Shown: one piece after another, positions 24,060 to 32,164 of the stretch
Layout of the letters: every line of letters begins with the position of its first letter
Numbering within the stretch: position 1 is the first letter of the stretch
Virus record (IMG/VR): IMGVR_UViG_3300045995_000052
Location: 1 to 32,687 of that record
Source: a virus
Direction: 5' to 3' (one strand)
Length of the DNA stretch: 32,687 bases
Position numbers and translations under genes: made by a program
Notes under the pieces: model-generated
Told to the model about the DNA's origin: nothing
The model's input: only the letters and a program-made list of their open reading frames with translations
The model's database searches: none

Positions 24060-24848
24060 ATGGCACGTAGAAAAGCAAATCTAAAATTTAAACAAGATTC
24101 GTTTTCATCATTTATGAACTCTAATCCAGTTCCAATTCCAACAGAATATAATCAAAAGAAATTCTCAGTACACGATATGAAATCAATTAGACCAATGACT
24201 AGAAATCAAGAACAAGTTTTTAGTTTATGGAATGATGATTATAATATGGTATTAGCAGGTTCGGCTGGTACAGGTAAGACATTATGTTCTATCTATTTGG
24301 CACTACAAGAAGTACTAGATTTGGAAAATACAAAATATGATAAATTAATTATTATTAGAAGTGCTGTAGCAAGTCGTGACGTAGGATTTTTACCAGGAAC
24401 AGAAGACGAGAAGATGGAAGTATATGAAACTCCATACATGCAAATTTTCGATTTCTTATTTAAGAAGAAAAATCAATATAAATTTATGAAAGAGGCAGGA
24501 CTAGTAGAATTCCATTCAACATCATATTTAAGAGGTCAAACATTTGATAACAGTATTATAGTATTAGATGAAGCTGCATCATTAAACTATCATGAAATTT
24601 CTACTGTATTAACTCGCGTAGGAACAAATACTAAAGTTATTACAATTGGTGATACAAAGCAGAATGATTTAATCTATAAAAAATCCGATGTATCAGGATT
24701 TGCTAAATTCTTAAAAGTTGCATCAATGATTCCATCAATGAGACAAGTAACATTTACTATTGATGATGTAGTCCGTTCTGGATTCGTTAAAGAGTTCTTA
24801 GTAGCAGATGAGATGTATGATGAGAGGGAGCATCTAAATACTAGGTAA
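24060..24848 (+). CDS. phoH: PhoH-like ATPase
   Basis: 262 residues. The PhoH-type P-loop domain has Walker A GSAGTGKT (67-74), the family block RDVGFLPGTEDEKM, Walker B IIVLDEAA, and GDTKQND. About 50 residues precede the ATPase core. PhoH proteins are RNA-associated P-loop ATPases common in marine phages; the exact role in infection is not known. The gene follows the strong terminator at 24001, so it needs its own promoter or read-through. The last codons contain a CTAAATA motif that could serve the next gene. Confidence 0.93.
   Translation: MARRKANLKFKQDSFSSFMNSNPVPIPTEYNQKKFSVHDMKSIRPMTRNQEQVFSLWNDDYNMVLAGSAGTGKTLCSIYLALQEVLDLENTKYDKLIIIRSAVASRDVGFLPGTEDEKMEVYETPYMQIFDFLFKKKNQYKFMKEAGLVEFHSTSYLRGQTFDNSIIVLDEAASLNYHEISTVLTRVGTNTKVITIGDTKQNDLIYKKSDVSGFAKFLKVASMIPSMRQVTFTIDDVVRSGFVKEFLVADEMYDEREHLNTR
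24834..24840 (+). promoter_or_regulatory. putative late promoter (CTAAATA) of the RuvC-like gene
   Basis: CTAAATA inside the final phoH codons, exactly 35 nt before ATG 24869. The spacing equals that at 18417/18452 and 398/434. Confidence 0.45.
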
Positions 24849-24868
24849 ATAACAACATAAAGAAATAC

Positions 24869-25420
24869 ATGCGTGTAGCAGGAATAGATTACTCAATTAC
24901 ATCCCCATCCATAACAATCATCAATGATGGTATTATAGAGGGGATGTTTAGTATAAGAGCTAGTAAGAAACAAGAAGTATCAAGTACATTAATAACATTA
25001 TTAGATTATCCATTATATACAACTGAATTACAAAGGTTTGATAAGTTATCATCATTGATGTTAAACTTTATTCCAGCTGATATTGATTCGGCATATATAG
25101 AGAATTACTCATACGGTCCAAGTGCAGGATTGATATTTAATATAGCAGAAGCTACAGGCTTATTTAAATATAAGTATGAGAAGCGATTTAATAAAGAGGT
25201 GGGAATATTAGCACCAACTCAGGTTAAGAAATATGCAACAACAAAAGGTAATGCCAAAAAACGAGCAATGGTCGATAAGTTTTTAGAGGTAGAGTTTGAT
25301 ATATATGATATGTTTGGATTAGTAGATAGTGGTGCAGAGAAGATTCCAAAGCCTATAGATGACATCGTAGACTCATATTGGATAGCAAAATATGCATACG
25401 ATATGGCACTAATAGAGTAA
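24869..25420 (+). CDS. RuvC-like Holliday junction resolvase
   Basis: 183 residues with an RNase H fold pattern. Motif I is GIDYS with Asp7, motif II is YIENYS with Glu78, and the C-terminal acidic motif is PIDDIVDSYWIAKYA with Asp164/165/168. A basic TTKGNAKKRAMV segment (125-136) fits the RuvC substrate-binding region. The enzyme would cut branched DNA before packaging, the task of gp49 (endonuclease VII, a different family) in T4. It sits between phoH and the tail sheath gene. Confidence 0.8.
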   Translation: MRVAGIDYSITSPSITIINDGIIEGMFSIRASKKQEVSSTLITLLDYPLYTTELQRFDKLSSLMLNFIPADIDSAYIENYSYGPSAGLIFNIAEATGLFKYKYEKRFNKEVGILAPTQVKKYATTKGNAKKRAMVDKFLEVEFDIYDMFGLVDSGAEKIPKPIDDIVDSYWIAKYAYDMALIE

Positions 25421-25433
25421 GAAGTCGAAAAAT

Positions 25434-25440
25434 CTAAATA
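25434..25440 (+). promoter_or_regulatory. putative late promoter (CTAAATA) of the tail operon
   Basis: CTAAATA 69 nt before the gp18 ATG. The predicted start near 25448 leaves a leader of about 55 nt that contains the hairpin at 25453. Confidence 0.5.
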
Positions 25441-25452
25441 CTTATTAGAACA

Positions 25453-25469
25453 GTTATGATACTCATAAC
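25453..25469 (+). other. hairpin in the gp18 leader
   Basis: A perfect 7-bp inverted repeat, GTTATGA/TCATAAC with loop TAC, without a following T-run. It would form near the 5' end of an mRNA started from the CTAAATA motif at 25434, where it could protect the abundant sheath message from decay. Confidence 0.45.
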
Positions 25470-25502
25470 ATAATAAACCTCTCTAAATGACTGGAGTTTC
25501 AA

Positions 25503-27464
25503 ATGGCTGATAGCTTATCACCTGGTATTAAAATAAAAGAAATAGATTTAACAACTGTAGTACGAGCAGCCTCAAGCACAATTGGTGCATATGTGGGTAG
25601 ATTTAACTGGGGTCCACTTGGAACTGTTGAATTAGTTAGTACCGAAACAGAACTTGGTTCACTTTTTGGCGAACCTAAAGCTGTATTTTCAGCAACAGCA
25701 TTAGATGCAAACTCTATTGCAACATCATTCCTTACAGCATCATCATACTTAGCATATTCTAACTCATTACGAGTTTCTAGAGTAGCAAATATTAATGACT
25801 CAAATCCATCAAACAATGCAAAAAATGCAGTTGCAGATTTGGCGACATCAGGAACACCTACAGGTATTTTGGTTAAAAACTCTGATGACTATTTAACTAA
25901 AGATGCTTTATCATCATTTGCTTCATATTTCCTTATTGGTAAATATGCTGGTATCATTGGTAACTCTATCAAATTCTCAGCTTGCTTTACAGCAAACCAA
26001 TTCAAATCTCCTGCTATCCCAAATTCAACTGGTGATTGGACATTAGAAAAAGAAGATTCAGGTAGAAAAACATTATCAGCAGCATTGATTGATTTGACTA
26101 CACATTTTGTTGCTGGTGACTATGTAGAATTTACATATGATGGTCAAGTATATAAAAATAAAGTTGAAATTGTAACATCTACTAAATTGACATTAGCAAA
26201 TATCGGCTCAACATTACCATACTTCCCAATGGCAGTATCAAATGGTATTGTAACATCAGTTAAAAAAGTTTGGGAATATGCAAGTGCATTTAACGGAGCA
26301 CCATCTACAAATGAATTCCATTTAGTATTAGTTGATGCAACAGGTAATATCACTGGTGAAGCTGGTGCAGTATTGGAATTATTCCCATACTTATCATCAG
26401 ATATTGCTAAGAAAAATGTAGATGGAACAACAGCATACTACAAAACAGTATTGAATGACCAATCTAAATTTGTATGGGTTGGTGGTGTTTCATTAACATC
26501 TAACTTAGCTTCAGCAAGTTATTTGACAAAAACAAAAACTTTAGAGTCAGCTACAAATGGTACTACACCAACACAAGATGACTATATCCAAGCAGCTGAA
26601 ATATTCTTAGATAAAGATAATATCAATATCTCAACATTCATCTGCCCACCATTAATGGATACATTGGATGATGCAACAGTACCAAATTACTTGATTCAGA
26701 ATTTAGCTGAAGTTCGTAAAGATATTGTTATCTACTTATCACCAAAATACTCAGATGTGGTTAATAAACCAGGATTAGAGTTAGGCAATGTAATTACATT
26801 TAGAAATACATTACCATCATCAAGCTATGCATTTATGGATAGTGGATGGAAATATATGTATGACAAATATAATAATACATATCGTTGGGTTCCATTATGT
26901 GGAGACATTGCAGGTACAGCAGCACGTACAGACGATGAGCAAGATTCATGGTGGTCACATGCTGGTTTAAATCGTGGTGGAATTAAAAATTGCATCAGAT
27001 TAGCATGGAATCCAAATCAATCAAGACGTGATGATTTGTATCAAGTTGGAGTTAATCCTGTAATTACATCTAATGGTGTAGGTACAATCTTGTATGGTGA
27101 TAAAACATTGTTAAGTCGTCCATCAAGCTTTGATAGAATTAATGTACGTAGATTGTTTATTGTATTAGAAAAAGCTATTGCAGATGCTGCAAAATATAGT
27201 TTGTTCGAGTTCAATGATGAAATCACTCGTACTCGTTTTGTAACAATGATTGAGCCATTCTTGCGTGATATTAAATCACGTAGAGGTATCAGCGATTTCT
27301 ATGTAAAATGTGATGCTACTAATAATACACCACAAGTTATTGATACTAACAGATTCATTGGTTCAGTTTTAGTAAAACCAAATCGTAGTATTAATTTTAT
27401 TACATTGAATTTTGTGAGCGTTCCAACTGGAATTTCATTCGATACTGTTGTTGGCACAATCTAA
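25503..27464 (+). CDS. gp18: gp18, contractile tail sheath protein
   Basis: 653 residues (T4: 659). The N-terminus has the sheath form SPGIKIKEIDLTTVVRA, with a following GAYVGRFNWGP. The C-terminal domain has GGIKNCIRLAWNPNQSRRDDLYQVGVNPV, INVRRLFIVLEKAI and FVTMIEPFLRDIKSRRGISDFYV, which are strongly conserved in T4-like and other contractile sheaths. It polymerises around the gp19 tube and contracts at infection. GGAG (25493-25496) precedes the ATG. In T4 this gene directly follows gp17; here some 19 kb lie between. Confidence 0.96.
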   Translation: MADSLSPGIKIKEIDLTTVVRAASSTIGAYVGRFNWGPLGTVELVSTETELGSLFGEPKAVFSATALDANSIATSFLTASSYLAYSNSLRVSRVANINDSNPSNNAKNAVADLATSGTPTGILVKNSDDYLTKDALSSFASYFLIGKYAGIIGNSIKFSACFTANQFKSPAIPNSTGDWTLEKEDSGRKTLSAALIDLTTHFVAGDYVEFTYDGQVYKNKVEIVTSTKLTLANIGSTLPYFPMAVSNGIVTSVKKVWEYASAFNGAPSTNEFHLVLVDATGNITGEAGAVLELFPYLSSDIAKKNVDGTTAYYKTVLNDQSKFVWVGGVSLTSNLASASYLTKTKTLESATNGTTPTQDDYIQAAEIFLDKDNINISTFICPPLMDTLDDATVPNYLIQNLAEVRKDIVIYLSPKYSDVVNKPGLELGNVITFRNTLPSSSYAFMDSGWKYMYDKYNNTYRWVPLCGDIAGTAARTDDEQDSWWSHAGLNRGGIKNCIRLAWNPNQSRRDDLYQVGVNPVITSNGVGTILYGDKTLLSRPSSFDRINVRRLFIVLEKAIADAAKYSLFEFNDEITRTRFVTMIEPFLRDIKSRRGISDFYVKCDATNNTPQVIDTNRFIGSVLVKPNRSINFITLNFVSVPTGISFDTVVGTI

Positions 27465-27475
27465 GGAGAATATAA

Positions 27476-28066
27476 ATGGCTTTTAATGTAAATAAATTTC
27501 GTTCAGAATTAAAGGGTGATGGTGCAAGACCTACTCTATTTGAAGTGTATGTATACTTCCCAACATCATTGGCTGGGGTATTTCCTACAGACCAAGCTTC
27601 TATGCAAGCAAAAGCAACTTCATTACCGGGTTCAACACTTGGTATTATCGAAGTGCCATACTTTGGTCGTAAGATTAAAGTTGCTGGTGATAGAACATTT
27701 GATGATTGGAATATGACTATCATCAATGATGAAGACTTCAATATCAGAAATGCTTTTGAATTCTGGCAAAATGCGATGGACCAGTATACAACTAGTTCTG
27801 AGAAAAAACGTGTTAATGGTGCAAATGAAAATCCATATTCATATGTGGCTAATGTATTTGTTCGTCAATACGGTAAACAAGGTAATATCATTAAAACATA
27901 TGAACTTGTTAACGCATTCCCAAATCAAGTTGGACAAATCGATGTGTCATGGGAAAACAATGACCAAATCGAAGAGTTTGATGTAACATGGTCAATGGAT
28001 TATTTCAGAGTAGTAGAAGCTGGTGAATTAGGCTCAGTATCAGATTCTCCATTAGCAACACTATAA
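27476..28066 (+). CDS. gp19: gp19, tail tube protein
   Basis: 196 residues (T4: 163; marine relatives are around this length). The N-terminus MAFNVNKFRSELKGDGARPTLFEV and the ALPG-like SLPGSTLGIIEVPYFGRKIKVAGDRTFDDW block are diagnostic of the gp19 tube family. Hexamers stack inside the gp18 sheath to form the DNA channel. The gene starts 11 nt after gp18 behind AAGGAG and is followed by a strong terminator, so gp18-gp19 form a two-gene late operon. Confidence 0.96.
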   Translation: MAFNVNKFRSELKGDGARPTLFEVYVYFPTSLAGVFPTDQASMQAKATSLPGSTLGIIEVPYFGRKIKVAGDRTFDDWNMTIINDEDFNIRNAFEFWQNAMDQYTTSSEKKRVNGANENPYSYVANVFVRQYGKQGNIIKTYELVNAFPNQVGQIDVSWENNDQIEEFDVTWSMDYFRVVEAGELGSVSDSPLATL

Positions 28067-28084
28067 TCTAAGTAATAACAAAAT

Positions 28085-28109
28085 AAGCCCACTTTTTAGT
28101 GGGCTTTTT
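28085..28109 (+). terminator. rho-independent terminator after gp19
   Basis: A perfect 9-bp stem, AAGCCCACT/AGTGGGCTT, with loop TTTT and a T-run immediately after. It ends the gp18-gp19 unit. Confidence 0.95.
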
Positions 28110-28115
28110 ATTCGG

Positions 28116-28122
28116 CTAAATA
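28116..28122 (+). promoter_or_regulatory. putative late promoter (CTAAATA) of gp20
   Basis: CTAAATA starts 7 nt after the terminator and 42 nt before the gp20 TTG start, a natural restart point for late transcription. Confidence 0.55.
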
Positions 28123-28157
28123 ATACATATAGTAATACTAATTATAAGGAATATATT

Positions 28158-29924
28158 TTGAGTTTATTTGGAAAATTATTTGGGTTTGAGATTGTCAGAA
28201 AAGAAGAAACTAATACTGATGTTCAGACATTCGTTCAACCATCAGTAGTTGATGACATAGGTAATGCTCAATTAGTTGGTGTTAATGGATTCAATGGTAG
28301 CTTTTATAATAGTAGTCAATCAACTGCTATTGATATATCAGAGAATTCTCACATTCAACAATGTAGAGAAATTGCTATGTATCATGAGGTAGATTCAGCA
28401 ATTGAAGAAATTGTAACTGAAGCTATCATCACAGATGAAAGTATGGATTCTATTAAGTTAGATTTAACCAATACAGAATTCTCAGAACCAATCAAAGCTA
28501 AAGTTAGAAAATCATTTAAAAAGATTTATAACATTCTAGACTTTAAAACAAAAGGATATAGTATATTCCGTAGATGGTATATTGATGGTAGATTGTACTA
28601 TCATGTTGTTATCGATGAAAAGAATACTAAATCAGGTATTAAAGAATTACGATATATTGACCCTAAAAAAATAAGAAGAATCCGTCAATTTGTACCTACA
28701 GCTATAAACAAAGGTGCAACAGTAACTAATGGTATAAACACAAATGCGAACACGCTTTCAGGTAATATTGAAGAGTATTTCTTATATAATGGAAATGGAA
28801 TTAACGATAAGAGTCAAGCAGAGTCTGGTAATATTCGCATATCAAAGGATTCGATTGCATATTGCAATTCAGGAATGGCTGATGCGAATAATAAATATGT
28901 AGTTTCATTTTTAAATAAATCAATTCAAACTGCAAATAAATTAAGAACATTAGAAAACTCTATTGTTATATATAGACTTGTACGTGCTCCAGAACGTAGA
29001 ATATTTTATATCGATGTAGGTAACTTACCAAAAGCTAGAGCAGAACAATATCTACAAGGTATTATGCAAAAGTATAAAACTAAGTTGACATATGATACGT
29101 TTACTGGTAAAATACGTGATGATAGAAATGTCATGGCAATGACAGAAGACTTTTATATTCCTCGTAGAGATGGTAAAACATCAACAGAAATCACAACACT
29201 ACAAGGTCAAGGTCAAAATGGTGGTGTAGATGAATTGGATTACTTTAAGAAAGAATTATTAAAATCATTAAATGTACCATATGGTAGATTAGATTCTAAT
29301 GGTACATTCAGTATGGGTAATAATGGAGAGATTTCTAAAGAGGAAGCAAACTTTGCTAAATTCATTCAGAGATTACGTACACAATTCAATATATTGTTTG
29401 ATGAGTTATTAGCTAGAGAGTTAGTATTAACTCAAGTAATGTCAATTGAAGAGTGGGAACATGAGAAACGCAATGTTCATTATGACTATTTAAAAGATAA
29501 TTACTTTACTGAGTTGTTACAATCTGATATGTTGGCATCACGTTTGGGTACATTAGCTCAAGCCGAACCATTCATCGGTAAATATTTCTCTGATGAGTAT
29601 GTAAAACGTAACATCTTAATGCAAACTGATGAAGAGATTGAATTAGAAACTAAACGTATTGCTAAAGAGAAAGATGAAAATCCAGAGGTGCATACACCAA
29701 CAGACCAAACACACCAAGTTAATTTGCATCAAAAATTATCAGATATTGATATGGATAAGGAAATTGCAGTTAATGCAGAAACAGAACCAAATCCTTTTGC
29801 TAAAAATGAAGATGTTAAAGTGGATAATTCTATAGAGAAATTGAATGAAGCTATGACAGAATTATTTAAGAGTATGGCAACTTCAAATTCATTAATAACA
29901 ACAGTAGATGATTTAGCTGGATAA
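28158..29924 (+). CDS. gp20: gp20, portal protein
   Basis: 588 residues (T4: 524). The dodecameric portal is the DNA gate and the docking site for gp17. Conserved blocks include YHEVDSAIEEIVTEAI, FRRWYIDGRLYYH, GIKELRYIDPKKIR, RLVRAPERRIFYIDVGNLPKARAEQY, MTEDFYIPRRDGK, and AEPFIGKYFSDEYVKRNIL. The start is TTG 28158 with AAGGA 8 nt upstream; no nearer ATG fits. The last roughly 75 residues form an acidic, polar C-terminal extension beyond the portal core. The stop overlaps the next ATG. In T4 the prohead genes 67-21-23 follow; here fibre-like genes do. Confidence 0.96.
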   Translation: MSLFGKLFGFEIVRKEETNTDVQTFVQPSVVDDIGNAQLVGVNGFNGSFYNSSQSTAIDISENSHIQQCREIAMYHEVDSAIEEIVTEAIITDESMDSIKLDLTNTEFSEPIKAKVRKSFKKIYNILDFKTKGYSIFRRWYIDGRLYYHVVIDEKNTKSGIKELRYIDPKKIRRIRQFVPTAINKGATVTNGINTNANTLSGNIEEYFLYNGNGINDKSQAESGNIRISKDSIAYCNSGMADANNKYVVSFLNKSIQTANKLRTLENSIVIYRLVRAPERRIFYIDVGNLPKARAEQYLQGIMQKYKTKLTYDTFTGKIRDDRNVMAMTEDFYIPRRDGKTSTEITTLQGQGQNGGVDELDYFKKELLKSLNVPYGRLDSNGTFSMGNNGEISKEEANFAKFIQRLRTQFNILFDELLARELVLTQVMSIEEWEHEKRNVHYDYLKDNYFTELLQSDMLASRLGTLAQAEPFIGKYFSDEYVKRNILMQTDEEIELETKRIAKEKDENPEVHTPTDQTHQVNLHQKLSDIDMDKEIAVNAETEPNPFAKNEDVKVDNSIEKLNEAMTELFKSMATSNSLITTVDDLAG

Positions 29925-31642
29925 TGGATGATAATCAAAAGTCTCAAGTAATTGAGCAAGCTAAGAATTTAGCATTAACAATATCATTTCTTAATTCTAA
30001 GTATGATAAAGTAATCGGTGAGTTTAATTCTAAACTTGCCGAAGTATATCTACAATTAAAGAATGATGTTAATACATCAAATGATAATTTAGAGTTAATT
30101 GCTAAAAATGTTGCATATCAATCTAATCTGGATGAAACCAGATTAGAGTTGAATGAGCATGTTAAAGATATACAGAGAAGTCTACAGGAATATGCAACTA
30201 TTCATGACCATCCATATTCATTGGATTCGCATGAGCATGATACACAATACTCAAATATAGACCATACGCATGACTATGTATCAACAGATGCATACTTAGA
30301 CTATGCAAAAACTACCGATGGTAAACTAGATGTTATTAGAGATTTTACATTAACATCAGTACAATCTATATGTGTATTGATTGAAGATAGATATAATAAT
30401 TTAATAAAACAAGTACAAAATACAAATTCAGAGTTAGATAAATTAACAGATGATTTGGCTAAAAATATAGATGATGTTGAGTATAAGCTAGATGCGTTCA
30501 AATCAAATACTAAAAAAGATATCAATGTATTAACAATTGTTATAGATTCTGTTAAGAATACATTAAATAGAAATTTAGTAAAATCATTTGATGATATTAA
30601 TACTAAGTTTGAAGATAAGATTGATGACGTAGTAGAGTTTTTTACGCTATTAGAAAGTGATATTAATACTAAACTAAAAGGTATTAATAAAGAATTAGAT
30701 AATAAATCTGATATAAATCATAATCATGATGATGACTATGCTGAATTAAATCATAACCATGATGATGACTATGCCGATATAGACCATACTCATATGGATA
30801 TATTGACATCTATTGATGTAATTCAAACAAAACACGAATCATTAGAAAATAGTATAAGTGATGCATTTAATAGGTTAAAAGATAAACCAGAGTATTCTGA
30901 GATATTATTAAAGACTGATTTAGATAAACTTAAACAAGAAATAATTGATGCAGTACCTGTACCGAAAAATGGTAAGGATGCAGAAGATTGGGAATTTAAG
31001 CCACACCCAACTCGTAAGGGTGTATTGATATTTAAAAAGCATTCACATAAGAATTGGAATTATATTGATTTAAATCATATAATTCCAAAACCACAAGAGT
31101 ATGAAAATTATAATCAGGGTGGAATTTTAGGTGGAGGTGGTGGTGCATCATCTTCAGGTATGTCAGTACTTAAGAATGGTGTTCTAGCAGGATTTACTAA
31201 TATAGTAAACTTCATCGGTACTGGTGTAACATCTATTACAGATGCTGATAATGTTACAACAATAAGAATTGATGCTGGTACTGGTGGTGGGTCTAGTAGA
31301 TTAAATCTGACTACAGCTGAGATGATATCAATGGCATCAACACTAAATACAACAGATGAAGGATTGTCTGTATGGAATACAACAGAGAAATTATCGTATA
31401 ACTGGACAGGTACGGAATTTTTACAAGATGGAGAAGCCCCAGTGAAAACAATTAGAATGGATGATGTATCATCAACAGTATCATATATAGGTGAAGCAAC
31501 AGTTAATTCATTAGAAAATGTTGCTGTATGGAGAATTAAGAAATTGGTAACAGTTGGTGATGTTACCTCAATATTATGGGCTGATGGTGTATCTACATAT
31601 ACTAAAAATTGGTCAAATCATTTAACATATAATTACTCATAA
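29924..31642 (+). CDS. histidine-rich tail-fibre-like structural protein
   Basis: 572 residues, not assignable to a T4 gene. The first 90 residues and 140-320 are helical and coiled-coil-prone. Seven HxH motifs occur at His94/96, 103/105, 114/116, 266/268, 277/279, 288/290 and 373/375; the middle set sits in 11-residue repeats (xINHNHDDDYA type). A glycine-rich linker (400-410) leads to beta-type C-terminal modules (GTGVTSITDADNVTTIRID, SVWNTTEKLSYNWTGTEF, and a WRIKKL...WADGVSTYTKNWS ending) of the kind found in marine phage fibres. HxH repeats bind iron in the T4 gp37 fibre tip. Virion location and trimeric fibre form are inference. It starts at TAATG with the gp20 stop. Confidence 0.75.
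   Translation: MDDNQKSQVIEQAKNLALTISFLNSKYDKVIGEFNSKLAEVYLQLKNDVNTSNDNLELIAKNVAYQSNLDETRLELNEHVKDIQRSLQEYATIHDHPYSLDSHEHDTQYSNIDHTHDYVSTDAYLDYAKTTDGKLDVIRDFTLTSVQSICVLIEDRYNNLIKQVQNTNSELDKLTDDLAKNIDDVEYKLDAFKSNTKKDINVLTIVIDSVKNTLNRNLVKSFDDINTKFEDKIDDVVEFFTLLESDINTKLKGINKELDNKSDINHNHDDDYAELNHNHDDDYADIDHTHMDILTSIDVIQTKHESLENSISDAFNRLKDKPEYSEILLKTDLDKLKQEIIDAVPVPKNGKDAEDWEFKPHPTRKGVLIFKKHSHKNWNYIDLNHIIPKPQEYENYNQGGILGGGGGASSSGMSVLKNGVLAGFTNIVNFIGTGVTSITDADNVTTIRIDAGTGGGSSRLNLTTAEMISMASTLNTTDEGLSVWNTTEKLSYNWTGTEFLQDGEAPVKTIRMDDVSSTVSYIGEATVNSLENVAVWRIKKLVTVGDVTSILWADGVSTYTKNWSNHLTYNYS
30710..30793 (+). repeat. 33-bp tandem repeat in the fibre-like gene
   Basis: Two and a half copies of a 33-bp unit encode successive DINHNHDDDYA / ELNHNHDDDYA / DIDHTH segments of the protein at 29924. 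Copies differ mostly at the first two codons and at synonymous sites, so the repeat is kept at the protein level. Confidence 0.8.
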
Positions 31643-31696
31643 AATAGAGTTTGCCATTACTCTAGTATAAAATGGTAATCCACCTATAACAATAGG

Positions 31697-31703
31697 GTAA
31701 ATA
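31697..31703 (+). promoter_or_regulatory. weak late-promoter-like motif (GTAAATA)
   Basis: GTAAATA, followed directly by AATA, lies 27 nt before the GTG start at 31724. It is closer than the other motifs, so the leader would be very short. The rest of the 81-nt gap holds a possible 7-bp stem TTGCCAT/ATGGTAA (one G-T pair) with a 14-nt loop and no T-run. Confidence 0.3.
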
Positions 31704-31723
31704 AATAAAATAAGGGGATTAAA

Positions 31724-31945
31724 GTGGAAATTGTACAGGGAAGTTTAACAATGACAGGATTAAATTCGGATGCTCCAAAAGTATTCTGGAATGGTCATCC
31801 TGTTTTGGGGATTTTAGAAATTAAGACGGAATGGGAACAAGATGAACATCGAGTTAAATTAAAAGTTAATGGAACAGATGATTCATTATATATGGAATTA
31901 GTCGCTGGTGGTATTATTGTAAAAAAGGTAGTGGGTCATGAGTGA
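31724..31945 (+). CDS. small unknown structural-module protein (73 aa)
   Basis: 73 residues from GTG 31724, supported by AAGGGGA (31712-31718). Beta-rich sequence (EIVQGSLTMTGL, RVKLKVNGTDDSLYMELVAGGIIVKKV) without membrane segment or cysteine. Not recognised. Its place among fibre-like genes, and the 8-nt overlap with the next gene, suggest a small virion or fibre-assembly component. Confidence 0.55.
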   Translation: MEIVQGSLTMTGLNSDAPKVFWNGHPVLGILEIKTEWEQDEHRVKLKVNGTDDSLYMELVAGGIIVKKVVGHE

Positions 31946-32159
31946 TTTCATATTTATAATTCCTAGTGGGTGGGTTCAACTAGATTGGTTGGATTTAAGT
32001 AATAATGGTATTCTTACTGCATCTGTAGCTAATGACCCTGCTGCTAGTATGTTTACTCTTGACGAGGTATTAAAAAATTATGGTGCGATTCCTTGGGATT
32101 CCTCTTTGCAAGAGATAAAAGTATTTAATGATGAAATATGTATAGTTAGATTGGGATAG
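31938..32159 (+). CDS. small unknown protein (73 aa)
   Basis: 73 residues from ATG 31938, starting inside the previous gene. Begins MSDFIFIIPSGWVQLDW and is acidic overall, with an amphipathic middle (FTLDEVLKNYGAIPW) and a C-terminal strand-like EICIVRL. There is no signal peptide: the initial FIFII stretch is too short. Not recognised. Overlap with the upstream gene and a 5-nt gap to the next indicate one transcription unit. Confidence 0.55.
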   Translation: MSDFIFIIPSGWVQLDWLDLSNNGILTASVANDPAASMFTLDEVLKNYGAIPWDSSLQEIKVFNDEICIVRLG

Positions 32160-32164
32160 TATAA

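Noticed and set aside
21122-31349. CTAAATA words at 21122 and about 31343
   Set aside because: Both lie inside coding sequence, far from any start codon; taken as chance.
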